Assembly (NCBI GenBank): GCA_030015575.1
Contig: JASDDO010000001.1
Location: 515,339,772-515,403,771 of the forward strand
Origin: Agapanthus africanus
Taxonomy: Eukaryota > Streptophyta > Magnoliopsida > Asparagales > Amaryllidaceae
Length of the DNA: 64,000 bases
Direction of reading: 5' to 3'
A program made the translations under genes and the position numbers. Under the pieces are notes generated by a model. That model was not told the origin of the DNA and did no database searches. It was given only the letters and a program-made list of their open reading frames with translations. Shown piece after piece: positions 42,130 through 52,225 of the stretch (positions are counted from its first letter, which is position 1; each line of letters opens with the position of its first letter).

Positions 42130-42765
42130 TTATCAGGAGTGGGATTCTGTAAGAATGGCTGGATGCTTAGCGATCTGAGATGGAATCCATGTACACCAAC
42201 AAAGTATGGACTTTGGTTGCTATATCTGAAGGGTTAAATCCCCATCAAGAGCAAGTATATCTGGAGAAGATTATTTGGTGTAGATGGAAAAGTTGAGACT
42301 TTCAAACCTACACTTGTTAAAGGTTTTCGTCATCAACCAGGCGTGGATAATGATGGAACCTTTTTCCAGTGGCTATGCTTAAGCCCATCCGGATCCTACT
42401 TGCCATTGCTACATACCATGACTACGATATCTGGTGGTTGGGTGCCATGACTACTTTCCTAAATAATGATTTAGAAGAGAACGTCTATAAGAACACAGCC
42501 AGAGGGCTTCGTAAACAGTGGGATCAGCGGAAACGTGTGCAAGTTGCTTTGCAGAATAAAGCAGGCATTGCAGAGTTGGAACGTCTGTTTTGTGGTAGTC
42601 AAAGAGTTTGACTTCATCAAAATGGTAGATGAACCTTGTATATACAAAAAGGTAGTGGGGAGTATGGTAATGATCCTCGTAGAGTACGTGGATGACATAC
42701 TCTTGATAGGGAAGGAGTTTCCTATGCTACGCTCGATCAATCTCTGCTTATCACAATGATTCTCC
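42130..42765 (+). pseudogene. pol: Copia reverse transcriptase remnant
   Basis: W-x-L-x-D/E-M-x-S-type N-terminal RT sequence near 42155-42200. ARGLRKQWDQRKRVQVALQN follows in mixed frames at about 42500-42560. The catalytic block MVMILVEYVDDILLIGKEF lies at 42665-42720 with an intact YVDD. Multiple frameshifts separate these blocks, so no full enzyme is encoded. Confidence 0.85.
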
Positions 42766-43335
42766 ATATAGGATCAAAGTGATACCTACTAAATCCTAGG
42801 TTTTGGATCTATGAGATAGATCTAATTGGATGTTAAGATACTCACTAGATGTAGTGAGATGGTATCAATCGATCCTGGGGAGAATCACTGGAAAGGTTCC
42901 AGGGTGATAAGGACGACTGAAAGTCGGTCACAGGCATTGTCTTTACCCTCAGTAAAGGGACGGTATGTTGGAAGAGTTCCAAGCTAGATACCGAGACATA
43001 CTAGACGATTAAAGGCAAGATACATCGTTACCAAAGATACTACCAAAGAGGCAGTCTGGGTGTATATTAGTTCATGAGATGAACTTCGTTCCTCCCATTG
43101 TGTGACAATGGAGTTGTGGCTTATGCCAAGGAACGCCCGTCCCATCAGTGATCCAGACATATTCTAAGGCAGTGTCACCTGATCGTGGAGATGGTTGATC
43201 TCCAGGGGATCGAGGTTAGGAGAGCAGACTCAGAGGACAACACGGCGGATCCACTCACAAAGGCTTTTTCCCAGAGAGAGACTATTATGGGATGGTTGAG
43301 TATGAGATACTACAACCACTGCTATTAGATGGCCC
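42766..43335 (+). pseudogene. pol: Copia RNase H remnant
   Basis: TKDTTKEAVWVY-like sequence near 43030-43070 and EVRRADSEDNTADPLTKAF at about 43208-43265. MGWLSMRYYNHCY and a stop follow just before the polypurine tract. The DPLTKA motif is characteristic of the Copia RNase H end. Broken by stops. Confidence 0.82.
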
Positions 43336-43339
43336 TAGT

Positions 43340-43352
43340 GCAAGTGGGAGAT
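43340..43352 (+). other. Copia polypurine tract
   Basis: GCAAGTGGGAGAT immediately before the 3' LTR start TGTTAGTTATATG. Confidence 0.85.
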
Positions 43353-45565
43353 TGTTAGTTATATGTATGCCCTACAGGCCATTACTATACATAGGATGTA
43401 TATTGTAGTGGATGCTTGGACATATATAGGGAGGACTTTCTTGCTCGATATGATAGTATGCTATCTGGTTACTCTTTACCTTAACGTGTACACTGATTGT
43501 CTCTCTGTTACATGTTGGTAAAGCCCTTAGGATGTGTACTTGACTACCTGGACTATGATGCGGATCATACTAGTGGGGACATGGTAGTCCATAAGTACAT
43601 CCTTCAAGGTCCCTAGTCGTGGGTATATCGAGACAGGGCATCGATATACCAGAGTAGACTAGCGTATACCTTCTCGACCCATACAGATGGGCGATGGATG
43701 ATCTCATATCCATTAGTGTTTGACATCAGAGATGATATACGGGTGCTCAGTGGAGACTGGGTACACTGGACAGACTCGCCGAGAACTCCCAGATGGTATT
43801 ATACCTTACGTCAGATGGCAGTTCTCTGGTGACACTGGTACAGGTTAGTCTGTAGACCCGAGATCGTCATAGTGTCTTGTGTGATTCCCACTGTACTTTG
43901 ATTTCCACCTTACCACGTCCAAGAGGGCGTGCAAAACGGTGGTTTTTGGGTACAGTCCCGATTCACATGGAGGCAATGAGCGATAGGAGGGGATTCGTCT
44001 CTCCCGGTATAGGGAGTTGATGTTGTGCTGTGTTCGATTGGCTATAACCGGAAATCCCTGGCCAGGGTTGCTGAAACTACTGGTAAGTGTTACCAGTAGT
44101 TTCTCGAACTGTTATAGACCTCATATCGACACGACTTATCGAGCTACTGGGGTCTGACGTTTACCACCCCTAGGCGAGATATACGACATATCAGACGATC
44201 AGACCGGACTGTACGGTAAGTGTTACTGGTTGGAATCACAGGAGTGTGAGCGGGCTTGCTCGTTGATCTTCTGATCGTTCAATACCCAGGTGGCCGTTAC
44301 GTTTAGCAGACCGCTTGTGGCTTGTGGGTGTTTGATATGATCATCACCTACTGCCGGCGTATTGACGAGTCTTTAGAGTCCTATACAGGGGTTTCCTGGC
44401 TCAAGCGAAACGAAATGGGAGCGCATATGAGATATGTGCGGGACAGAGGATAATACCAGTATGTGATACTGTATTCTATTCTCGCGATTTGTATCATTGG
44501 ACGGTTATATGAGATATAGCCGGGTTACCGAATCAAGTGTTGATTCGATATATTGATACACTTGATATTAGTCGGTTATATGCAGTATGACCGGATCATT
44601 AAATCAAGTGTTGATTTATTGATTTAATGTATAATTATATATTTGATATATTACTTTATATTAACTAGTATTGGTTCACTTAAGATTATTTTTCTCACTA
44701 GATTATGCACATTGTATATATGATATATGTTTGTGCACTAGTTTGTATCATGTTTGATGATACATGCAAACTTGGGTGTATGTATGTTTTAAACCATGTT
44801 TAGGTTAATGGTTAGGGTTTTAACTTATTCATTTATTTTACTTATTTATTTTTGGCAAAAATAAAATGGTGGTTTTTCTTTGTTTTATGCTTGAAGCTTC
44901 ATGAAGCTTTTTAAGCATCTTTGAAAAGTCTAACCATTTTATTTTATGCTTTAACCTAACCATCAACCTAAACCCTAGTTTATTCTTTACATGTGTTAAC
45001 CCACCCATGGTTGCAATGTGATAAGCTTCACTTGATTTTCTATTATTGATTATTCATTCTTTCCTTCTTCTTCTTCTTCTTGATGAAGTGAAGAAAGCTT
45101 GCTAGAAAATTTCAAGTGTTGAAATCAAGTGAGAAATACAAATCCAAAGTGAACCCACTTCCTATTTCTTCATCCTCTACCACTTGCCATGTAGTAGAGT
45201 GTATTTTCTTCACAAGGTTCATGACCAAGTGAAGATGGAGCTTGAGTTTGAGTTGCCTCGACGTAGATCATCTTCGGCATCGAAGTCAACGACCTAACCC
45301 GCTCATTTCTCCCATGAAACCAACGCTAGAGTCCGGGATCCCGATGATCGCAGCGGAGGGACGTCATCACGGAGTTAAAGAAGTGGAGGACCGGATCTAC
45401 AAAGGTTGTAATCCTTTTCACTTGTAGTTAAAGTAGTTAACTTTCTATGTTTCGCCTTACCTCTAGTTAACGATCTAGCATTAGGGTTCTTTGGCACATG
45501 GAAAATTTGATTTTGGCATGGTTGATCAGTTGTAGAACCTCATGAGTGTGCCTAGGAACCCTACA
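43353..45565 (+). mobile_element. 3' LTR of the Copia element (2213 bp)
   Basis: Runs from TGTTAGTTATATG to GGAACCCTACA, followed by GATAA. It matches the split 5' LTR with scattered differences. The uninterrupted ATGAAACCAACGCTAGAG at 45314-45331 preserves the TR-GAG1 target site. Confidence 0.95.
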
Positions 45566-45570
45566 GATAA

Positions 45571-46063
45571 AGCAATGCATTTTTATTTTCTAGAAGACCA
45601 AGATATAATACAACCACCTAATGTAAACAACCACTAGTTGATTTCGAATCTACTTTATTATTAGCCCAATTGGCATCACTATAGCATTCTAAAACATGTA
45701 AATTGCCTTTATAATGTAAACCAAGATTCATAGTGTGCTTTAAATATCTCATTAATCTACAAGCTCTTTCCAATGATCATTACTTGGTTTACTATTGTAT
45801 CTACATGGTTGACTTATGGCATATGCAATATCGGGTCTAGTAAAGTTCATTAGATGCATAATACTACCAATGATACTAGCATACTCTTTCTTGTCTAATA
45901 GGTTCATCTTCATTAGAAACCAAATGATGATGAGGATCAAAAGAAGTAACATTAGGTTTACAATCAAAGAAATTATATTTTCTACGTAATTTTTCAAAAT
46001 AATGTGATTGAGTCAAAATAAAAGTATTATCTTTTTTAACCACTTTAATACCCAAAAAAATAT
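45571..46063 (-). pseudogene. pol: Old Copia element: distal reverse transcriptase and RNase H start
   Basis: Minus strand, from about 46063 downward: FLGIKVVKKDNTFILTQSHYFEKLRRKYNF, FDCKPNVT-FDP, then in a second frame EYASIIGSIMHLMNFTRPDIAYAI. This is the region after the YVDD block in Copia elements. It runs on toward the junction at 45571, where it meets EAEYIA of the other half at 18290. It starts abruptly at about 46064 next to an oppositely oriented RT core. Confidence 0.85.
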
Positions 46064-46372
46064 AAAACCGATGGTAGCATAGACAAGTATAAATCTGGAT
46101 TGGTTGCAAAAGGATTTTCTCAAAAATATGATTTTGATTATTTTGAAAGTTTTTCGCTAGTTACTAGAATTATTTCTATTAGATCTATGTTTACTATCGT
46201 ATCTATGTATAATCTTAAGATTCATCAAATGAACGTTAAAACGGCGTTTTTAAATGGTAGATTAGAAGAAGAGATATATATCGATCAACCGGAAGATTAT
46301 ATTATTAAAGGACATGAAAATAAGGTTTGTAATTTGAAAAAGTCTTTATATGGTTTTAAAACAACTTTGTTT
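46064..46372 (+). pseudogene. pol: Inverted Copia reverse-transcriptase core
   Basis: Plus-strand frame KTDGSIDKYKSGLVAKGF...YFESFSLVTRIISIRSM...IHQMNVKTAFLNGRLEEEIYI...KSLYGFK. This is the N-terminal Copia RT core, including the first catalytic-aspartate region (MNVKTAFLNG; the usual aspartate is replaced by asparagine). It ends where element B's LTR begins. Its orientation is opposite to the adjoining distal RT, so part of this old element has been inverted. Confidence 0.85.
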
Positions 46373-47270
46373 TGATAGGGTTTTTTATTTTCCTTCAAAT
46401 TGATTGATGTTGAAGATGCTCCATTTCCCTTACTCTAATTCGATTTGAACATCGAATTGCTCGATGTTGAAAACGTTCATCATTTCTTATCATTTTGCAG
46501 TTTCTCTACTGATGGAGGGTAGGATCTCCTTCAGATGCTGTCCTCCGTCGATCTGTAGCGAGCGTTGTTAAACGGTTGAGATTTGAGTTGAAGGTTGTTT
46601 TCTAAAGTGTGTGGATCTCAATGGGCTGAGTTTGAGGTGGAAGCCAAGCTACCTCCAAGTAAGTCCTGAGGTGGGTGACCACCGTAGGATCCTCCGACGA
46701 TCAAGTTAGAGCCGAGAAATATTGGCAGAGTAGTGGCTTATTGGAGTTAAATTGCGTTACCTGAGTTGTCTGAGAGAGGGTTTTTTTATAGTTGTCGCAT
46801 GGAGCGATCAGGTGCAAGATCTTCGCCGTCAGTTACGCCCCTGACGTTACGCTTGCATGAATGATGGGATCCCTTCATTAATGACGGGATCCGCTCATTA
46901 ATGGGGGATGCGCCAGCGTGGGACGCGGGGCGTGGGGCGGCGGATATCTCGCCTTGGCGAGATACGAGGAGTCGTTGCGGAGGCGCTTCGGCTCCGCGTT
47001 CTTGGTTGATCGGGAGAGCTGGGGAGGCTTAGCTCAGTGAATGGCTCGGAGACGAGCCGGGAGGCTGAGGAAGCTCAGCTCTGCAATAGCTCGGAGGCGA
47101 GAAAAAGAGGAGGGGTGCAAGTTCGGCTGCCAGATTGATCGTGGGCAAGAAGTGGAGTGCCTACACTGATTTTACCTCGGTAGCCTCCAGGAGTCTAGTG
47201 GGCTGTCATGGGTGACACGTCATTTGCCACGTATCGTGATCTGAGGAATTCCCACTTATGAGCATCATCA
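46373..47270 (-). mobile_element. 3' LTR of element B
   Basis: The right end reads TGAGCATCATCA (minus strand TGATGATGCTCA, as in A). The interior matches A's LTR in inverse orientation: TGGATCTCAATGGG, GAGCTACCTnCAAG-like and GATCAAGTTAGA segments. A minus-strand TATA (CTATAAAAAAACCC, about 46780-46793) fits. The left end at TGATAGGG (46373) is my best estimate, because the Copia RT remnant stops there. It could be a few tens of bases off. Confidence 0.75.
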
Positions 47271-47290
47271 TCAGCCCCCCACTCTCGTTC
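47271..47290 (-). other. Polypurine tract of element B
   Basis: Minus strand GAACGAGAGTGGGGGGCTGA, adjacent to the LTR and matching A's tract. Confidence 0.8.
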
Positions 47291-47715
47291 TGACCTATTT
47301 ATAGGTCGGGTCGAGAATGGCATGCTTGGTTTTTCTCAGCCCAGTCTGTTGCCGAGAATCATCGGTGAGGATTTTCGGGGGCGGCGTGGCATAGGGCAGT
47401 TGTGTCGTTTCGATCTTTGAAGCCATGTGGCACCTCCCCCTGGAGTTTGGATCTTTGCGCGTATCTCCGATGATATTAGCGGATCAGTGAAAAGATTGCG
47501 CATTAAGGAGGGTGCGTCGTTTCACTCGTTTGTCTGTTGGGCTGCAGGCCACGTGTCCGACGTGGGTTGGTGAACGTGACAGACTTTCGCTGTCACCTGC
47601 AACTGAAGGGGCCTCCCCAATGACCGATCGCCACGTAGAGCTTTGACGGCTGGCAGGCGCGACGTTTCGTTTTGGCGGGAATCTATCTGGACCGTTGGAT
47701 GCTTTCTTTGGAATG

Positions 47716-47723
47716 TATAAATA
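47716..47723 (+). promoter_or_regulatory. TATA box of B's antisense gene
   Basis: TATAAATA in GTATAAATAGGAGG, about 140 bp upstream of the ATG at 47862. A has the same core (minus strand, 13126-13134). The 420 bp to its left hold no gene and would contain any upstream control sites. Confidence 0.7.
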
Positions 47724-47861
47724 GGAGGGGACCATCCTAGGGCCAACACTTTTACCCTAATTCATCCTCATTGTCAAAGATTGCCCGGCGCTCCTTCCCT
47801 TTAGATCGGATCATCCGTGATTTTTCCTCGGAGAGCCAATAATACCCTTGAATCAGGTTAG

Positions 47862-49996
47862 ATGTCTTCGTCTGAGGAGTTTGTAGAGGTGGTTAGGGTA
47901 GAGTCGGACGATGAGACTCCAGTTGTTGGAGCCGAGTCCCGCGGGTCTTCCTCCCCTCCATCTTCAGATAGCCGAGAGGGTTCTTATGCTGCGTCATCTG
48001 TGTTGGGCTTGCCCCCTAGAGCCAGGGCTGCCCGTATCGTTCACCGTCGGGCGGCGACAAGGTCTCCTAAGGTGCACATCGGGAATGGCCGCGATGCGCC
48101 CTCCGTCTTGAGGAGTGTGGACGAGCTTTCTGAGATTCGGGCTCGATTCCATATTCCTTCCAACTATTCGCTTCATTTAGCCAGAGAGGGTGAGCGGGCG
48201 GACCAAGTGCAGGGTAAGGAGATTGCCCTGTATTTGGAAGCATTTCGGGCCGGAATGTGTATGCCCTTCTCAACCGAGATATGTGGGGTGCTTCGTTGCT
48301 TCCATCTTGTCCCGGGCCAGCTTGAGCCGAACTCATGGAGAATCCTCCATGGGTTTCTGGTCCGGTTGAAACTTGAAAACATCCCCTTCAGTTTGACCCT
48401 CCTCGTTTCCTTCCTCTGTTATAAGAATCACCCTGGCACCGGCAAGGATGAGCCGAGCTGGGTGTATTTTTCCTTCAAAAAACGTAAGGGCAAGATGGCC
48501 GGGTCAGGTTTTGTAGCCGTCCCTTCTTCCACCCATAAATAGAAGGAGAAGTTCGTATTCGTCGGGCCACCCGAAGGTGAGGATTGGACTGTGCCTACTC
48601 AGTGGCATATGGCTGACTGCCCGAGGCCGAAACTGCCATCCTCACCTGAGGCAAAAGCGGTGTCATTGTGGAAGAAGATCTAGCGGCCGACGTCTTGCTT
48701 TCTGAGCAGGCTCTAAGCTGGGCTGGGCTCAGCCCCGCGCACTTTCTGGGTATGTTAGGTCCGTAGAAGATCTATTTGGACTTTGATGAATTTTCTTTGC
48801 CATTTTCAGTGTCACTAACTCTCTTTTGTGTATTCTCCATTTTGCAGAGCAAATGGACCGATCCAAGTTCTTAGCTTCTATGGCCGTGAAGGCTCAAAAG
48901 AAGACTGGGGGTGGAAGTTCATCCCGACCCGGTTCGAGTTCGGCCCTAGGCCAGCTCCGCCGAGCAAGCCTTTTGCCGCGCCCTGAGCCCCGGAAGAAAG
49001 CCGCAGGGGGAAGGGGCAGAAGCACGTGCGGGACCCGGCGCCCTAAGCAAAGAAGGTAGAGGAGGAAGAGGAACCCACCGATGTTCACCTCAAAAGGCAA
49101 AATAGAACGGTCTCTCGGGCGCCCTCCACCGGAATTCCAGTGTAGGAGGGGGACTTCTACTTCGGGGAGCCCTCGGGGCTCTCCGTCGCCGACTGCCTCC
49201 TCTCCGACATGGAACAAGCAGCTGGGGGCAAGATTCCCTTCGGGACCTTGAAGGCCCAGGTGACAGCCATTGCTCAGGAGGCGGTTTAGGTCTGTATCCG
49301 TTTTCCTTTAAGAATTTTCTTAAGTATATCTTTTTCAGTTTGAACATTTCTAACTCCTTTTGCTGCTTTCCTCAGGTCCTCCACTACTGCGCCCTCATTG
49401 TCAATATAGAATCCGAAGAGATAGCCACGGCCATGAAGAAGGCGGGCGAATCATCCTCACGGAAGGAGGATCCATGCCTTCATTTGCAGCAGGCGGGGGA
49501 GAAGATATACGCCCTCGAAGCTCGAGTGGTCGCCGAGGAGTTGACGAATTCCAAGTATAAGAAGTCTCACCGACTTCTGAGTGAATCTAACCGGGCCATC
49601 CAGGCGAAGTTGGAGGAGGTTGGCAACCTCTATAACACAATGAAGAAGTCGAGGGATGCCAGCAGGAAGGATGCTCGGGTGGCGCTCGATGCGGTGAAGC
49701 TTGCCGAGGTCCAAGCGGTTAATTCCGTAGAGAGGTATAAAGCGTCTGACCAGTTCTACGCCGATCTCGCCGAAGCCTTAGCCATCGTTTAGCACGAGGC
49801 CCTCGACGCCGTCGAGGCATCAATGCCGGAGTTTGCCGACGGTGAGCTCCGTGCTAAGTACCCGCTCTCCGAGGACGTGCCATAGGGGGTGGGCGCCGAG
49901 GTGGTCGTAGGGGGTGAAGCGGTCCAAGAGACCGAAGCTTCGGCCCCCGAGGGCGGTGTCAAGCAGGGCGAAATCCCGGCGGAGCCCATGGCCTGA
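47862..49996 (+). pseudogene. Antisense gene of element B with putative gypsy-type transposon domain (PF04195)
   Basis: Three exons by splice signals and comparison with A. Exon 1 is 47862-48749 (donor GGGTATGT), exon 2 48848-49289 (acceptor TTTTGCAG) and exon 3 49376-49996 (acceptor TTTCCTCAG). Exon 1 begins MSSSEEFVEVV, has an acidic/serine linker, and from about residue 85 to 215 reads like the PF04195 domain: HIPSNYSLHLAREGERA, IALYLEAFRAGMCMPF, LVPGQLEPNSWRILHGFLV. Exon 2 is a Lys/Pro-rich linker. Exon 3 is a long coiled coil with LLSESNRAIQAKLEEV, KKSRDASRKDA and EALDAVEA-MPEFADGELR. Stops at 48540 and further on in exon 1, a frameshift near 49050, and stops at 49790 and 49883 make this a pseudogene. 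It is transcribed opposite to gag. Antisense genes are known in some Tat-lineage elements (such as Grande); their role is unclear. Confidence 0.82.
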
Positions 49997-50104
49997 GCTA
50001 TCTTCCCTTGGGATTTTTTGTTTTTCTTTTTAAAATTTTGTGAGCCTCCGGATATTTTTGTAAGGCTGAGGAGCCCAAAATACCTTGCACAAGTTTGAAA
50101 TATA

Positions 50105-50110
50105 AATAAA
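50105..50110 (+). terminator. Poly(A) signal of B's antisense gene
   Basis: AATAAA in TATAAATAAAGTTGAGC, about 110 bp after the final stop. Confidence 0.65.
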
Positions 50111-50489
50111 GTTGAGCTTCTTTTCCTCTGCATAAATATTTGTTTTCTACGTGAATATTTTAGTTCGTCAGTCTTCTCCTCCCGCGAGTGTTAGGTCGTA
50201 AGTCTATGCCGGGCTTTTTAGGTGATGATTACGCATCGAGTGTAAGTTGAATAATAGCCAAGTGCAGGAAGGTCGTTACGGTACCCTCCTGCTCCCCAGA
50301 GTCGAGGTGGTGATCGTTCATTTAAGATGAATCAAAAGATATCCCAAGGATAGAAAGGTCGATATCTGTCCATACCTTGGAGTCGAGGTGACGACCACCT
50401 GTTTTAGCATGAGTAGAAGATCAGCCAAGTTAGAATAGGTCGGCCATAACTGATTCTTCCTCAATATGGGTCCTAGATCCATGTCTTCA
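50111..50489. other. Spacer between antisense gene and array of element B
   Basis: Contains two diverged GAGTCGAGGTG(G/A)-GATC/ACGACC units near 50293 and 50373 and no gene. Confidence 0.5.
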
Positions 50490-52225
50490 TAGGGTAGGAA
50501 TCTACCCACTGCGGATGAACCGAGCAGGAAGATGCTCGGTGGCCTCTGTAGGAGGGCTTTAGATCCTTAGCGTTGATGGGTAGGTAGCTACCCAGTAGGG
50601 ATGAACCGAGCAGAGAAGCTGCTCGGTGGCCTCGAGAGAAGGGATTTAGATCCTCAGCGTAGATAGATAGGAAGCTACCCGCTAGGGATGGACCGGGCAG
50701 GGAAGTTGCTCGGTGGCCTTGAGAGGAGGGCCTTAGATCCTCAGCATAGATGGGTAGGAGGCTACCCGTTAGGGATGGATCGGACAGGGAAGTTACTCGG
50801 TGGCCTTGAGAGGAGGACCTTAGATCCTTAGCATAGATGGGTAGGAGGCTACCCGCTAAGGATGGACCGGGCAGGAAAGCTGCTCGGTGTCCTCGAGAGG
50901 AGGGCTTTAGATCCTTAGCGTAGATGGGTAGGAAGCTACCCGCTAGGGATGGATCGGGCAGGGAAGCTGCTCGATGGCCTCGAGAGGAGGGCTTTAGTCC
51001 CTTAGCGTAGATGGGTAGGAAGCTACCCGCTAGGGATAGACCGGCCAGGAAAGCTGCTCGGTGGCCTCGAGAGGAGGGCTTGTGATCCACAACGTTGTTG
51101 GGTAGGAAGCTACCCACAACAGATGGGCCAGCAGAAAATTGCTCGGTGGCTTTGTGATGAGGGCTTCGATCCACGACGTTGATGGGCAGAAAGCTACCCA
51201 CTGCGGATGGACCGAGCAGGAAGCTGCTCGGTGGCCTCGAGAGGAGGCCTTCGATCTGTTGTTGGGTAGGAAGCTACCCACTGCGGATGGCCAACATGAA
51301 ATTTCTTGGCGGCCTCGTGATGAGGGCTTCGATCCACAACGTTGTTGGGCAAGAAACTACCCACTGTGGATGAGTCGAGCAGGAAGCTGCTCGGTCGCCT
51401 CGTGAGGAGGGCTCTAGATCCTTAGCGTGGATGGGTAGGTAGCTACCCTCTATGGATGGACTAGATAGGGAAACTGCTCGGTGGACTTGAGAGGAGGGCT
51501 TTAGATCCTTAGCGTAGATGGGTAATAAGCTACCCGCTAGGAATGGACCGGGCAGGGAAGCTGCTCGGTGGCCTCGAGAGGAGGGCTTTTAGATCCTTAG
51601 CGTAGATGGGTAGGAAGCTATCCGCTAGGGATGGACCGGGCAGGGAAGCTGCTCGGTCGTCTCGTGAGGAGGGCTTTAGATCCACAGCGTTGTTGGGCAG
51701 GAAGCTACCCGCTTGTGGATGAGTCGAGCAGGAAGCTACTCGACCGCCTCGTGATGAGGGCTTTTGATCCTTAGCGTAGATGGGTAGGAAGCTACCCGCT
51801 AGGGATGGTCCGAGCAGGAAATTACTCGGCCGCCTCAAGAAGAGGGCTTTAGATCCTTAGCATAGATGGTTAGGAAGCTACCCGCTAGGGATGGACCGGG
51901 AAGGGAAATTACTCGGTGGCCTCGAGGGGAGGGCTTCGATCCATAGCGTGGTTGGGTAGGAAGTTACCCACTGCGGATGAACCGAGCAGGAAGCTGCTCG
52001 GTCGTATCATGAGGAGGGCTCTAAATCCTTAGCGTAGATGGATAGAAAGCCACCCGCTAGGGATGGACCGGGCAGGGAAGCTGCTCGGTGGCCTCGAGAG
52101 GAGGGCTTTAGATCCTTAGCGTAGATGGGTAGGAAGCTACCCGCTAGGGATGGACCGGGCAGGGAAGCTGCTCGGCCGCCTCGGGAGGAGGGCTTCCGAT
52201 CCTTAGCATAGATGAATAGGAGGCT
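50490..52225. repeat. Hairpin tandem array of element B, left part (about 87-bp unit)
   Basis: CTTAGCG anchors at 51421, 51508 and 51596 give an 87-88-bp period. Each unit has GGGTAG-GAAG-CTACCC and CCGAGCAG-GAAG-CTGCTCGG, both with a GAAG loop in the best copies. The first is enclosed by an outer stem such as ATCCTTAGC...GCTAAGGAT (50824-50832 with 50855-50863) or ATCCACA...TGTGGAT (51332-51338 with 51365-51371). This is the inverse of A's array. Long open frames (for example 50473-51201 minus) are repeat artefacts. Confidence 0.93.

Larger units (their letters stand above)
18286..45570 (+). mobile_element. Copia retrotransposon, plus strand, carrying a nested element in its 5' LTR
   Basis: GATAA duplications at 18286-18290 and 45566-45570. 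LTRs begin TGTTAGTTATATG and end GGAACCCTACA. A TGGTATCAGAGCC primer-binding site follows the 5' LTR and AAGTGGGAGAT precedes the 3' LTR. The interior (37269-43352) holds a long leader and a heavily mutated gag-pol in Copia order (protease, integrase, reverse transcriptase, RNase H). It is not functional. Confidence 0.93.

Noticed and set aside
40386-43335. Possible active Copia polyprotein, given the intact YVDD
   Set aside because: Numerous stops and frameshifts lie between every conserved block.
47862-48542. Host gene candidate
   Set aside because: The PF04195 domain, position between a retrotransposon polypurine tract and its array, and a homologue in element A show that it belongs to the element.
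50473-51201. 242-codon ORF with repeated LAGSFLPIYAKDLKPSSRGH units
   Set aside because: A translation of the 87-bp (29-codon) array; the period divisible by three keeps the frame open.
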